A stretch of 64,000 nucleotides of DNA, taken from contig OY821519.1 of the NCBI GenBank assembly GCA_963682025.1, forward strand, positions 164,967,688 through 165,031,687. Direction: 5' to 3'. The position numbers were made by a program, and so were the translations under genes. Positions 10,827 to 22,244 of this stretch are shown one piece after another. Source of the stretch: Cordilura impudica (taxonomy: Eukaryota; Arthropoda; Insecta; Diptera; Scathophagidae). Position 1 is the stretch's first letter. Each line of letters starts with the position of its first letter. The notes under the pieces are model-generated. The model was not told the DNA's origin, ran no database searches, and saw nothing but the letters and a program-made list of their open reading frames with translations.

Positions 10827-10859
10827 TTTGACCGCCTTCTCGTCAAATGGTCCACTGTG
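10827..10859 (-). repeat. Transib-1 right terminal inverted repeat
   Basis: Reading inward on the minus strand it starts CACAGTGGACCATTTGACGA and continues GAAGGCGG and an A-rich block. It pairs with the left end at 5973. CACCG (10860-10864) follows as the second target-site copy. Confidence 0.78.
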
Positions 10860-10906
10860 CACCGTGAGAGAAAGACGTGTTTTTGCTCGATCGGGTTAAT
10901 AAGTAA

Positions 10907-10912
<6 letters not shown>

Positions 10913-10949
<37 letters not shown>

Positions 10950-10956
10950 GTATATT
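10913..10956. repeat. (TA)n microsatellite
   Basis: A run of alternating A and T with two interruptions by G (TATATG). The surrounding 10865-11127 stretch has no open frame. Confidence 0.9.
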
Positions 10957-11127
10957 AGTTCGGCTTCATAAGTGACAAAAAATAAAATAATAAAATAAAA
11001 TTGAAAATAAAAAAATGTTCTAAACCACTGCACTTGGACGCGTAACATTATAATTACATTCATATAATTGTAATTATATAAATTATATTATTATATCCAT
11101 ATTCATATATTCGTATATAATTATATA

Positions 11128-11376
11128 AATTAATAAACCTTTCGTTTGTTTAATCGTTACACAATCTTTTTATGAAACGACCAGTTTGAGTATCAAAATG
11201 TGACTGAATTTTATTTTTTTGTTCTTTTGTTTTTTGTTCTTACTTCTATTCTTAAGGTTATATGTTGGCGTTGCCAGATTGAATTTAAAACAAGTTAGGG
11301 CTGTGGTATTTACAAAGATAAATGGTACAGAAATTATACTGAAATAAAATTATTTTTGTGTTCGCTTGTGTTAACT
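11128..11376 (-). repeat. Gypsy-1 3' LTR
   Basis: The 249-bp repeat matches 16578-16810 over its length, for example in ATGAAACGACC, GAGTATCAAAATGTGACTGA and GGTTATATGTTGGCGTTGCC. The adjacent 11377-11388 reads AAGAAAGGGGAA on the coding strand, the expected polypurine tract. Confidence 0.88.
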
Positions 11377-11388
11377 TTCCCCTTTCTT
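11377..11388 (-). promoter_or_regulatory. Gypsy-1 polypurine tract
   Basis: AAGAAAGGGGAA on the coding strand, immediately before the 3' LTR; the plus-strand DNA primer site in reverse transcription. Confidence 0.75.
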
Positions 11389-11699
11389 AAGAACGAACGT
11401 CCTCATTCCAATAGGTATTATATTGTTTTAAATTTATTTAAATTTTTACGGTGACGATAATTAGTTAGAAATTGTTCGGACGTGTTTATTGCGGGCAATT
11501 TACCGGATTTCGCATAAAGCGAAAAGGAAAAAAATTAACAAGATGAATATAATCCTGGCAAAGTTAAGAAGCATCACCTAATTATTTTTATGCACGTCTT
11601 TCCCGTCTATGATTACCTTGGTACTTGGACCTTGGTCCTTTTCGACAATTTTTTCTAGATACACTTTATCGACTTTATTGCTAGTCTTTTATTCCAAAT

Positions 11700-13770
11700 A
11701 CTGTATCAACTGCGTTGAATTTTTTTCCGGTATTGCCTAACTTGGCTGCCATCTTTGCCTGTGCGGCAACTTGCCTCTCCCGTATGTCTTCCAAGTTGCC
11801 AGTAGCAGGGCATTGAGAAATATCGATTGGTTTTTTTCCTATGACAAAATCTATTGTCTCATTGTATCTATGAGTGGAAATAAGTCTTAAATCTATTGTA
11901 TCGGTAATCTTAAGCTATGATTTAACGCACCTGGCGATTTCTAGTAAAGTCGAGTGGAACCTTTCATTGCTATCAATATGTAAAGGTAGTACGAAAAATT
12001 GCTCGATGCCGAAGAAATATCTTAGCATAAGGCGTCCGCAACGATATTTTCTTTTCCGGGCTTATAATGAAATTTCGGAGAAAAATCGGCAATAAATGCT
12101 TGCCATCTTTTGATTTTGGGTTTGGGTTTCTGTCGGAAGTCGCGGATGTTAAGGGCTGGTGATCGGTAAAAATGTTAATATTTTTGACTCCGTACAGAAG
12201 ATTTCGCAATTTTTGCAGGGACCAAACAATACCGAGCAGTTCGCGTTCGTTTGTTGCGTAATTTTTTTCCGTGGCTGAAAGCGTTCGAGAAATCATGGTA
12301 ATTGGTTATCCGTTTTGCGACAACACAGCTCCGAATGCACTAGAACTAGCATCGGTTTTCAGTTCAAATGGTTTATTGAAGTCCGGATGCTGAATTAGTA
12401 CATCATCGGAAGCCAGTATGCGCTTAATCCTTTCGAAATAATTAAGTGCTTCTTGAGAAAAACAGATTTTGACGTTCTTTGACGTTCTTGCATTAACATA
12501 CCCGTTTTCCCCGCAAAGATATGTGGTCAACGGCTTAACTATATCAGCATTGTTTCTGATAAACCTTCTGTAGTATCCGGCTAGCCCTATAAAGGACCTT
12601 AATGCCTTAGGGTTTTGGGTATTTGAAAATTAAGAATATCGTGAACTTTATCGGGGGATGTTTTGATTCTCTTTTGTGAAATAACGAACCCGAGGATTCA
12701 ACTTTGTGCCTAAAGAATTTTGATTTTTCCGTTGAGATTCGGATTCCAGCATTTGACAATTTTTTTTAGTATTTTATCGACATGAGAGATATGACTATAT
12801 GCGTCTTCGGAAAAAATTATTACGTCATCCATGTAAACGAAACACGGCTTTCCGATCTCGTCTCGCAAAATATCATCAATGGCTCGTTAAAAAATACTGG
12901 AAGCGTTTCTGAGTCCAAAAGGTAATCGGCAGAATTCGCATTTCCCGTTATTTATACTGAATACAGTCTTGCATCTATCTTCCTCTGCCAGCATGATCTG
13001 GTGAAATCCGGATTTTATATATAGGGTTGTAAAAAATTTTGATTTGCCTAAATTAGACAAAATTACTACAATATCTGGGACAGTGAAATCATTTGTTTTG
13101 ACCCACCGTCGGAATCAATGTCTTTTTACTGACGACGTGGATGGGTGAGTTATAGGGCGATGAAGACTTTCTTATGGTACCGTCTTTAAGGAGATTTTCT
13201 TCTATTTCTATTTATAAATTGTGTTGCGGAAATTGGATACGGATAGCCACGAGAATAAATGGGGTTTTTTCAGTTAAAATTATCTTGGCTTCGACTTGGG
13301 TGTTTGCTGGTAAAGCCCTGTCTGGATCAGTGAATGCGATTTCGTTGCTTCGAATGAGATTTTCGAATTTTTTTGTAAATCGGTGGGAACATAACATAAC
13401 ACAACATAACAAATTATCAATTTGTATTGAATTCACTTGTTTGAATAAAAATGATTAATTTGGTCCATTCCGGTTTTGTGAAAAAGAGTGCCAGCTTTGC
13501 TATCAATTAAAGCTTCTATTGTTTTAGGAAATCATAGCCTATAATTCCATCGCAGAAATTTAAGCATGGTATATAAAAAATGTTGTTGTGTTATTCAAAA
13601 GGGTTATTTCGCATTTTTCTCTAATGAGCGTATATCCGTTTATTGATCTGATTCGAAAGGTTCGGCTACTGGCTTAATACCTTTAAGAAAATTGAAGTTT
13701 CGTATATAATTTTTAAAAGTCTCTGTGCCTACTAAAAGATTCTGCTCTTGACCATTTATTGCTTTTTTAA
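11700..13770 (-). pseudogene. Gypsy-1 pol (protease, RT, RNase H, integrase remnant)
   Basis: Reading on the minus strand: a protease whose active-site triad region reads VGTETFKNYI instead of DTG (about 13700), with the later IIGYDFL motif; then RT with FFTTLYIKSGFHQIM, the FCRLPFGLRNAS block and YMDD at about 12840-12829; then RNase H with TDASSSAFGAVLSQ (12330) and DHQPLTSA (about 12160). After about 11970 the sequence jumps straight to an integrase C-terminal-like segment (ERFHSTLLEIARC, then YNETIDFVIGKKPIDI). The HHCC finger and most of the integrase core are therefore missing. Multiple stops and frame changes, plus the lost protease Asp, make it non-functional. Confidence 0.82.
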
Positions 13771-13807
13771 CGATATAAGGCAAGAGCGACTTTATGTACT
13801 AAAAAAT

Positions 13808-14770
13808 TCATGTTATCGCATTCGGATTCGCTATGAGAGAAGTCTTCGTTTTCGTACCTATCTCCGTTTTCTGCATAATTATCGGCGTGATTGATTCTTT
13901 GGGTCCTTTGGGCTGGGAACTGGGCGGAGTTGTTATTGAAAAACCGACCTTTGGACCTATTATCATGAGGAGGTGCTTTTTTCCATTGTAACTCGGGTTG
14001 AAGTTTTGGGGATGGGGCTCTAGACTATTCGGAAATGACGTCGGCTTACTGAAGTATGAGTTGTTTTTTGTCAATTTCCATTGGGACGGGCGATGGATTT
14101 CGCAAGTTTAGTCTGCGATTGGTGTACCTTGAAAGGACTCTACTTTGGTTAGATTGCTACTTGAGTGAGGTGAATGTTTTGAATTAGCGAATGCATTTGC
14201 GAGTTTATAACGTTCGTGATTCTGTCGAAGCTCTTGAGCTGTCGCTAAGGCTGTAGGTTGGTCTGGTGGGTTTGCTGAGAAACAGATATCGGATAAAGGT
14301 TTGTGGATCCCTGATATAAATACACACAGTGCGTTCGCTCTTGCTCGTTCGTTTAAGGCTTCAATAGCCTCTTCTTTACCCGTATTAGTCATAAGGATTT
14401 TATCTACATTAAGAGTAAGTTGTTTGTTTACTTTATCGTAGTTTTCATTTATTGTCAACTTTCCTTGCCTTAAAACATTGAGCTCATTTTCTAATAAATA
14501 TAATGGTCTTTTATCGGAGAAAGATTGATCTAATCGCGATATTATAGCATCGAAATTGGAAATTGTATTGAACGAACATAGAGTAGAATTTGCTTCATCG
14601 GTTATCTTTTTTCTCAAAATGCCCATAGCAACATAATATGCTTCGGTTCCCTTTGTATAATAATTTATAGCGAACTTTGCAGATTCCCTGCATGCTGGAT
14701 ATTCGCTTGCGTTTCCACTAAACTGTGGAAGCGATTTTATATGATCTAAATCTGTGTTTCCATTAGCCAC
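13808..14770 (-). pseudogene. Gypsy-1 gag
   Basis: The capsid-type gag protein starts at ATG (14770) and reads open for 220 residues to 14108. PQFSGNASEYPACRESAKFA resembles the N-terminal gag core of 17.6/297-like elements (compare FSGNASEFSSW in Gypsy-2 at about 22530). After a stop, a related C-terminal stretch rich in Pro, Ser and Asn follows at 14074-13808. The break between them is a frame change near 14100. No zinc knuckle is visible, as is usual in this Gypsy group. Confidence 0.8.
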
Positions 14771-14979
14771 ACCAGGTTGAAGGTTCTAATTGAGTTGGTC
14801 TTAATTGTTCGACGGCAATTGTTAGATTACGAATATGTTCTTAGTTACTTCTACCGCTGATTTGACAAGGCCTAATATTTCGTTCCTATTCATTTTGTTT
14901 CCTTTTTTTCCTTTTCTCTTTAAAAAAATAAATGTTTAGGAAAATTTGAGTAAATTTGAAAATTTATGAAATGGGGTTG

Positions 14980-15745
14980 TAAAAATTTGATATAAAGGTA
15001 AGTATTGTTGCAATTCTGTGCTTGGATATAAGAAAAAGGTATTTTTATAATTGTAAATTGTAAGTATTTAATTATAGATATAGTTTGAAATGTAAATGTA
15101 AGTACAAATTTTATTTTTAAGTATAAAGGTTTTATGTTTAAATATAGGGGTAAGTATATAAGTATGTGTAGGTTACAATTGTAAGTGTTAATTTATAAAT
15201 GTAATTTTAAATGTAATGGTAAGTATAAATTTTGTTTTTAAGTATAAGGGTAAATTACATACAATTTTATGTTTAATTGTAAGTATTTATATCTGTAGTT
15301 GCGATTTATATAATTGTAAGTATTTTAATTATAAATATAGTTTTAAACATAAAGGTAGGTATAAATTTTATGTTTAATGGTAGTATTTATACATGTAGTT
15401 ATAATTGTAAGTATTTGATTACAAATATAGTTTTAAATGTAAGGGTGAATATAAATTTAATTTTTAAATATAAAGGTAAATATGTATATAATCTATGTTT
15501 AATTGTAAGTATTTATATATGTAGTTGTGATTTATATAATTGTAAGTATTTTAAATATAAATGTAGTTTTAAATGTGAAGGTAAGTATAAATTTTATTTT
15601 TGAGTATAAAGGTTTTATGTTAAGCATAAAGGTTTTATATGAGGGTAAATATTTGTATATGTAGTCATAGTTGTAAGTATTTGATTACAAATATAGTTTT
15701 AAATGTAAGTGTAAGTATAAATCTAATTTTTGAATATAGAGGATT
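14980..15745. repeat. Degenerate tandem repeats in the Gypsy-1 leader
   Basis: AT-rich blocks built on TGTAAGTATTT...AAATATAGTTTTAAATGTAA recur at about 15060, 15320, 15408, 15542 and 15674. The later copies are spaced roughly 90-135 bp apart. GTAAGTATAAATTTTATTTT forms a second recurring line. They fill part of the 1.8-kb interval between the 5' LTR and gag, which has no coherent coding frame. Confidence 0.7.
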
Positions 15746-16559
15746 ATTATTTTATAGTTACGGAAGCCGCTGTGGTTGTGGTTGACAGATTTGGTGTTCC
15801 TTGTTTGTAGTTTTTTTTTCCTTTCTCCTTTCCTTTCCACGTTATAATTTTGTACAATTATATTATTTCTGAATTATGATGGTACAGGTGTTTCAGTTGT
15901 TTGTTTTTTCTTTAAAATTCTTGTCGATATCAAGTTATGTAGTTGTTGTTTTAAAAAAAAAACTCTTATGTCTGTATATTATTTTTTCTGTATCAGTTTT
16001 TGTCTCTTGAATATTTATTCCCGTTATTATTTTTTTCGGGTCTGTTACACAAGCTTATTTTTTGTTTATGTTATACTTAATGAAGTTTTTTTTTTGTTCC
16101 GCTTCTTGATTTTTGTACAATGGTACAGTTGTGTTTCAGTTGCCAGTTGCTATTTCCAATGTTAATAATTTCAGAAAAAAAAGTTGACCATTTCTGTAAT
16201 TGTAAATGTTTCTGCCTTGGTTTTTATTTGTATTCTTCTATGAAGAATTTTATGTTTGCTTTTTTTCCACCATTAGGATATGTTTTTTATACAATTTCTT
16301 TAGAATTACAATTTTAAGCACTTTATTGTTTTTAATTAAGCACGATATGTTTTTTTTAAACCAAATCACGTTTTAGTTTATTTATTTTTTGTAATCAAAT
16401 GGATGATTTTTTCTTTTAAAGATATGGTTGTCCACGTTAGTATTTTTTCTCTTTTTGTGTAAAGTTTTGTGTTTTGTCTAAAAAAAGTTTTAAGGTATTT
16501 TTTACACACTTTTTTCCTTTAGAGGTTTTAAATTTTTTGTTTCAAAAAATTTTTATAGG
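15746..16559. other. Remaining Gypsy-1 leader, non-coding
   Basis: T-rich sequence between the tandem repeats and the primer site. Short open frames occur, but none resembles a protein; they follow from the poly-T composition. Confidence 0.6.
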
Positions 16560-16577
16560 TTATCCGCGTTGGGCACC
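16560..16577 (-). promoter_or_regulatory. Gypsy-1 primer-binding site
   Basis: Directly after the 5' LTR on the minus strand the sequence reads (T)GGTGCCCAACG. This differs by one base from TGGCGCCCAACG, the start of the tRNA-Lys primer site seen at 37665; the match fades after 11 bases. Confidence 0.6.
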
Positions 16578-16810
16578 AGTTAATAAACCTTTCGCTTGTT
16601 TAATCGTCAACGATTTTTTAATGAAACGACCGGTTTGAGTATCAAAATGTGACTGACTTTTATATTTTAGTTCTTTTGTTATCTGTTCTTCTATTCTTAA
16701 GGTTATATGTTGGCGTTGCCACATTAATTTAAAACAGTGGTATTTACATAGATATATGATACAGTAATTATATTTAAATAAAATTATATATGTGTAAGCT
16801 TGTGTTAACT
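16578..16810 (-). repeat. Gypsy-1 5' LTR
   Basis: The 233-bp partner of 11128-11376. It starts AGTTAACACAAGC on the coding strand and ends TTTATTAACT. TATA (16811-16814) follows outside it. Confidence 0.86.
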
Positions 16811-16962
16811 TATACATACACACACACCTATGTGTGAATAATACTAACCAAATTAAATTAAATATCAATAAAAAAAGTTAAAAAAAATAAAAAAAAAAAC
16901 AACAACAATACCACTAACAAATAAACATTTTCTTTTTTGTGCTTGTAATAAATAAACGGTAA

Positions 16963-18181
16963 ATGAGTTTCTCAAACCCATCAACAAGTGAGAGAAGCAT
17001 AAACCGTAATAATGCATATATTGCATTAAATGACCAAGACAATCTACACGATCCCGTATTCAACAAGCTTTACTTAACAGCTAAGACCTCTGGGAGAGCG
17101 CGTTCATATTCCCCCAATATATGCATTGAACAAACAGAGCCAACGTCAGCAGATATAGGTAATAAAGAAAAACCATTAAAAATTACAACAATAGTGCCAA
17201 ATTCAAGTACTGAAAATAATTGCACTAATATGAACACCGTTGAAACCATAAGTAATAATAAATCAACCAGAAGTTTTTTTTCAAAAAACAATCCACTTGA
17301 CTCAAATTCTTCAAAATCATCAACACAAACTGGTATCGATAGATACATGACGGTAGTTAAAAAAGCGCGCAGCCCCAAATCAGAAAAAATTGCCTCTTCA
17401 TCAAAAATTCTCAAGGATGACGTTGCCTTCAAATCCCGAAATCGTTTCTCGATTTCGGATGAAGAAGATAAAGATGAACCAGTTGCCATCAAGCCATCAA
17501 GACCTCCTCCTATATATTTAAGAGAATAAAACTCGAACCAATTGGTGAAAAGTTTGATAGAGTTGACGGGAGAAAACTCTTTCTACATTATACCCATTAA
17601 ACGAGGAAATATTATGGAAACAAAAGTACAAGTTCTACATGAGGATAATTTCCGATAAATAGTGTTCGAATTCGAAAAACAAAATAAAAATTTCTACACC
17701 TACTAATTGAACAGCGGAAAAAGCCTCCAAGTAGGTGTTAAGGGTATCGCCTCGTGTGTTGATTCGGATGAACTAAAAAGCGAACTCGAAGGTAAAGGAT
17801 TTAAAGTAAAAACAGTATCAAATATTCGAAGCCGCGAAAATATCCCAACCTCTTTTCCGTGTGGAATTTCAACCCGGCGAGATTCAATTAAAAAAAACCA
17901 AACCTATCAACAAGGTAAGATACCTGTTACATAGGAAAATTATTGATGAACAACCGCAAAAGAAGAAAGGTCCGGTTCAGTGCTTGAACTGCCAGGAGTT
18001 CAGGCATACAAGGGCATACTGTAAGCTTCCACTAGTATGTGTTGTGTGTGGTGAGATACACAATACCAGTGAGCGTGACAAGTCAAAAATGACGAAAAGG
18101 TAAAAATATGTAGCAATTGCAGTAGAAATCACACAGCTAGCTACCCGTGGTGCCCAGTTAATTCAGCAATTATTGAGAAAT
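16963..18181 (+). pseudogene. LINE-B ORF1 (gag-like, PRE-C2HC and zinc knuckles)
   Basis: An RNA-binding protein of jockey-type LINEs. The N-terminal 188 residues (16963-17529) are low-complexity and rich in Ser, Asn and Thr. A central PRE-C2HC-like domain follows at 17640-17935: FYTY-like start, GIASCVDSDELKSELEGKGF, then KTVSNIRSRE. Downstream come zinc knuckles QCLNCQEFRHTRAYC, CVVCGEIHNTSE and CSNCSRNHTASYPWC (about 17970-18165). It ends near TAA 18181. Several frame changes (about 17530-17640, 17870-17940, 18100) break the frame. The family order and spacing are kept. Confidence 0.82.
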
Positions 18182-18435
18182 AAAAATTAAAAAATATGTC
18201 TCACAGAATCTAGTTCATTCGCAGCATTTTGAATCATACTCAAATGTGCTACGCTCTCATAATTACCATCCCAATGTTTCAAATCCACGAAACGATCCCT
18301 CGAATCAAAACACAAGTAAATTGGAAACAACACTCGACACACTTATTCAAATAATAAATAATTTTACTAACGCTATCAAAAGCATGATGCAGGAGATGAT
18401 GACGATGCAATATTGCAAGATTTGTTAAATAAACC

Positions 18436-20713
18436 ATGAACTGTTTAAAAATAAGTTACTGGAACGCAAACGGCTTAAGCCAAAATAAAGAAGAACTCGC
18501 TTATTTCCTAAAAGGCAAGCAAATTGATATATTGCTTGTCTCTGAAACTCGTTTGACTTCCAGGAGTCCATTCTCTTGGGTGGATATATTTTGTATGATA
18601 CCAAAGATCCAAGAGGCAGAACATGTAGTGGCTCAGCCATTCTTATTAAATCTCGACTGAGGCATCATCTAATGTGTGATCATTGTGAAGATTACCTTCA
18701 AGCTATTACAATCTGCTTTGAGGAATTTGATAACAATTTAGTTATCTCATCAATATTTTCTCCACTAAGATTTTCTATAACGGAAAGTCAATACAAAAGA
18801 TTTTTTGAATCACTTGACGCCCGTTTTATTGCTGTTGGCGATTACAATGCCAGGCATACATTCTGGGGGTTACGTTTAATCCCGAAAGGCCGTGTTTTGT
18901 TTGCACAATTTCTAATATGAGTCTAGATGTTATCTCAAGCGGAGAACCAACATACTGGCCGATAGCAAGACAAAAAATTCCCGATCTAATCGATTTTGGA
19001 GTAACGAAGAATATTGCGAGAGAACTTATAAATGCTGAATCATCAATGAAACTCTCATCAGACCACAAACCAGTTATTGTTACTATTTCTAACCCCCCTA
19101 GAAATTATCCCCCCGAATGGTAATTTAGCTCCAACAAGTATTATAGATTGGTTAATGTAGAGAAAATTTCTCAGTACCCACTGTCCGGATAGGTTACCAC
19201 TAAGATGATATTGACCTGGCCATTGTTGACTTTGAACAAAACCTCAAAGTATCTTCTTAACTTGCTGCGAAACCCCCCGACAGAGAGGACAGTATAGAAC
19301 TTGTTCCGTAGATGTCAAGCGGCTATTAATTGAAAAAAGAAGAATTCGAAGAGAGTGGCAACTGTACAGATCTCATCAACTTAAGCAACAATTGAAAGCA
19401 TGTACATCAAATTTAAGAAAGTTGCTTGAAACCCAGAAACATGATAAATTAAACAGATATCTCGAAAAATTTGATCCGACTTCTAGAACTGATTACTCGT
19501 TATGGCGAGCTACAAAAAATTTTAAAAGACCCGTTGTACGTAAACCACCATTAAGAATGCCAAATGGAGGCTGGGCTAGAAATGATATAGAAAAAGGTAA
19601 TCTATTTGTAGAACATTTGAAAAAAGTTTTTACTCCGAATATAACTACTAGTTACCTCCAGTAATAAACCAGCACAGTGCAGTGCCACTTCGATTTGAGA
19701 TTAGAGAGGTTAAGAAGGCCATTTCTGATCTTAATCCAAAAAAAGCATTAGGCATCGACGGGTTCAGTAATAAAATGCTTATGGGGTTAACCAGAATATC
19801 ATTGTGGATAATTCTTTTTATATTTAACGCTATATTACGCCTTGAATATTATCCCTCAGAATGGAAGGTTTCGCTCGATACCATGGTACCCAAGCCAGGT
19901 AAGGATACCACAAAGGTCGATTCGTACAGGTCGATCAGCTTATTGTCAAATCTGTCAAAATGATTCTAGAAAATACTAGTAAATAGGCTTACTGTAGCTG
20001 TAGATCAAAATAACGTCATTCCAGCACATCAGTTCGGATTTAGGTGAAGACACAGCACCATTGAGCAAGTCCATAGGTTAGTAAGCGCTATAAGAAAAGC
20101 TCTTGAAGAAAAGAAGTACTGCTCTGCTCTCTTTATTGACGATTCGCAATCTTTCGATAAGTACGTTGCTGCCCCAAACGTTCATAAACTAATGCAAATC
20201 TATATAATTAATAGGAAATTCTCAATAAAGGAGAGCAACTTGACAAGCCGCCCTCAGAATACAAAAACTGGTGTTCCACAGGGCAGTATTCTGGGTCCGC
20301 TCCTATACATCCTTTATACAGCGGACATGCCAACTAATGAAAACGCGATTACTTAAACCTTTGCAGATGACACGGCAATTTTGAGTATTCATGAGGACCC
20401 CTCAACAGCATCTACACTTTTACAACGACATCTTTTTCAATTGGAGTACTGGTTACACAGGTGTAAAATAAGAATAAATGAACAAAATGTATCCACGTTA
20501 CTTTTACCCTCAGAAGAGAAACATGCCCTCAAATCCGAATAAACAATCAGCAAATTCTGATGTAAAACATTTGGGACTTCATCTTGACCGCCGCCTTTCT
20601 TGGCACAAACACATAAAATTAAAATTAACACAAATAAAATTAAAATTATTTCAACTTACGTGGCTAATTGGCAGAAATTCAAAGCGAAGTCTTGATTGCA
20701 AGTTATTGATATA
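18436..20713 (+). pseudogene. LINE-B ORF2, endonuclease and RT (5' part)
   Basis: ATG 18436 opens an exonuclease-endonuclease-phosphatase-type endonuclease: ISYWNANGL, then IDILLVSETRLT with the catalytic Glu, VGDYNARHTFWG, and SSDHKPV near 19053-19080 with the His. A linker follows (19320-19660). RT motifs are KKALGIDGFSNKML (19740), KPGKDTTKVDSYRSISLLS (19892-19947), the HQFGF block, motif A ALFIDDSQSFDK (about 20126-20162), motif B GVPQGSILGPLLY (20270) and motif C FADDTAIL (20362-20385). Motif A has Asp-Ser where family members usually have Val-Ala/Lys-Ala. Stops and frame changes throughout. The segment is cut by Gypsy-2 just after a KLLI motif. Confidence 0.85.
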
Positions 20714-21034
20714 AGTTAACGAAATAAACATTTCATTTTTCGCTGGGTTGATTTGTTGTGCTTACCTTTAATTTTTATATCACACACGTTACATATTGAA
20801 GTTCGTTTCTCTTTGTTCCCATTAATGTCGAAACTGCTGACGCTATGTCTGCTGTTTCGAAATTGTAGTATTTTTAAATAAATAATATTCATTCTTTTTG
20901 TTCTCATGAATTTTACCTTTTGTAGTGTAAGCATAATTGTTTATTATAAATTTATTCTTTTTGACAATAAAATTTTCAGTCGTAGTCAAGTACTCGAATC
21001 GTGTTGTTTTATTTAAACGCAAAGTAAACTAACT
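20714..21034 (+). repeat. Gypsy-2 5' LTR
   Basis: 321 bp, AGTTAACGAAAT...AAACTAACT. Compared with the 3' LTR I count five substitutions, all in the first 60 bases. Confidence 0.95.
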
Positions 21035-21050
21035 GGGGCCCAACGAAAAT
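21034..21050 (+). promoter_or_regulatory. Gypsy-2 primer-binding site
   Basis: TGGGGCCCAACG overlaps the last base of the 5' LTR. It is one base away from TGGCGCCCAACG, so a tRNA-Lys-type primer is likely. Confidence 0.6.
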
Positions 21051-21869
21051 ACACCGATGCCCTAAAGTAGTGCAACAATTGATAAGTGTATTAAAAAATA
21101 AAAAAAAAGAATAATAATAAAACCCTAAAATAGTGTAAAATTTTGAATACATTCAATCTAAAAAAAAACCCTCAAGAAGTGTTGATAAAAGAAAATCCTT
21201 AAATAATAAACTAAATTAGTAAAAACACAAAATAACTCCATTAAAATAAGTAACTAATTTTAAACAAGGAACTAAAATTTAAACTGGAAAAATTCGAATA
21301 AAACGAATACAATTATAAGTGATCAATTTAGAAACAAAAATAGCACAAAAACTTAAAAAGAAACACTAAAAATCTAAGCGTACACTTTGGAACAAAAAAT
21401 TTATAATAACTTTAGTTCAACAATTTTTCTTTAATTAACAAATGTAATTAAGTGACAAAAAACTTAATCCGTGTCTACAAAAAAGAGGCACAACGATTAC
21501 AAAAGAAAAAAAACTCAACACAAATTTTTAATAAGTGAAGAAACTATAAACTAAAACTTTTAAGCGAAGAAATTAATACTTAAAACCTGTAAGAAATTTA
21601 ATAAAACAAGTAAAGAAAACTACAATCCAAATTAACATTAAAAGAATTTCCGAGATACTGTGAAGAAGGAAGAAGCTGGTCGGCCAAAGACCAGTCTACA
21701 GAAAGAATACAACATCAAGACCAACAAACATCAGAATAAACAACACATTAAGCAACCACTTATCATACATCTACCTTTGAAGAAGTCATCTCTAACCACT
21801 CAACAGCATAAATATGGAACCAATGGCAATGATTTACTTGTAAGTTTTAACAAGAAATAAATTTTTCTC
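21051..21869. other. Gypsy-2 leader, A-rich, non-coding
   Basis: A-rich sequence without a convincing frame between the primer site and the leader repeats. Confidence 0.6.
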
Positions 21870-22195
21870 CCAAATAAAGTACTACAATTTTAATATATTC
21901 TAAAGCGCATTTATTAAAATTTTTTTAAACTAATTTGTTCAAAAAATAAAGTACTACACTTTTAATATATTTTAGCGCATTTTATTAAAATTTTTATTAT
22001 ATTAAATCAATTTGTTAAAAAAAATATATATATTTTGGAGCTCATTTTATTAAAATTTGTTATTATAAAATCAACCTTATATTAAATTAATTTGTTCAAA
22101 GAATAAAATACTACACTTTTAATATATTTTATTAAAATTTGGTTGTAAAAAAATGAAGTATTACACCTTTAATACATTTTATTAAAATTTGTTGA
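21870..22195. repeat. Degenerate tandem repeats in the Gypsy-2 leader
   Basis: About five units share AATAAAGTACTACACTTTTA and TTTTATTAAAATTTG, at about 21874, 21943, 22040, 22099 and 22152, with unit lengths of roughly 50-80 bp. They lie just upstream of gag. The gypsy element itself carries a repeated insulator in this position, but no TGCATA core of its binding sites is visible here. Confidence 0.7.
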
Positions 22196-22244
22196 ATTAA
22201 AGATACATTTCCATTTCAAGCAAACACCGCTCTAAATTTTCTAA

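Larger units (their letters stand above)
5973..10859 (+). mobile_element. Transib DNA transposon, copy 1 (CACAGTG ends)
   Basis: The element is bounded by inverted repeats CACAGTGGACCAT at 5973 and its complement ending at 10859. An internal matching block GAGAAGGCGG lies about 10 bp further in, followed by an A-rich run. The inside carries a RAG1-like transposase pseudogene (8367-10190). A 1249-bp hAT is inserted at 6360-7608. The flanking 5-bp sites match at four positions. Ends, site length and transposase family all agree on Transib, the transposon group from which the RAG1 recombinase is thought to descend. Subtracting the hAT, the element is about 3.6 kb. Confidence 0.88.
11128..16810 (-). 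mobile_element. Gypsy-1: LTR retrotransposon with deleted pol
   Basis: Two related LTRs (11128-11376 and 16578-16810) begin AGTT and end AACT on the coding strand, with one substitution in the lower copy. TATA lies directly outside each (11124-11127 and 16811-16814), a perfect 4-bp target duplication of the kind made by the 17.6/297/gypsy group. The order on the minus strand is 5' LTR, primer site, a very long repetitive leader, gag, protease, RT, RNase H and an integrase remnant, then a polypurine tract and the 3' LTR. The LTRs differ in length and at many bases, so this is an old insertion. Confidence 0.88.

Noticed and set aside
20716..20934. 72-codon minus-strand frame, repeated at 28294-28512
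   Set aside because: Both copies lie in the LTRs of Gypsy-2; the duplication reflects the LTR pair, not a gene family.
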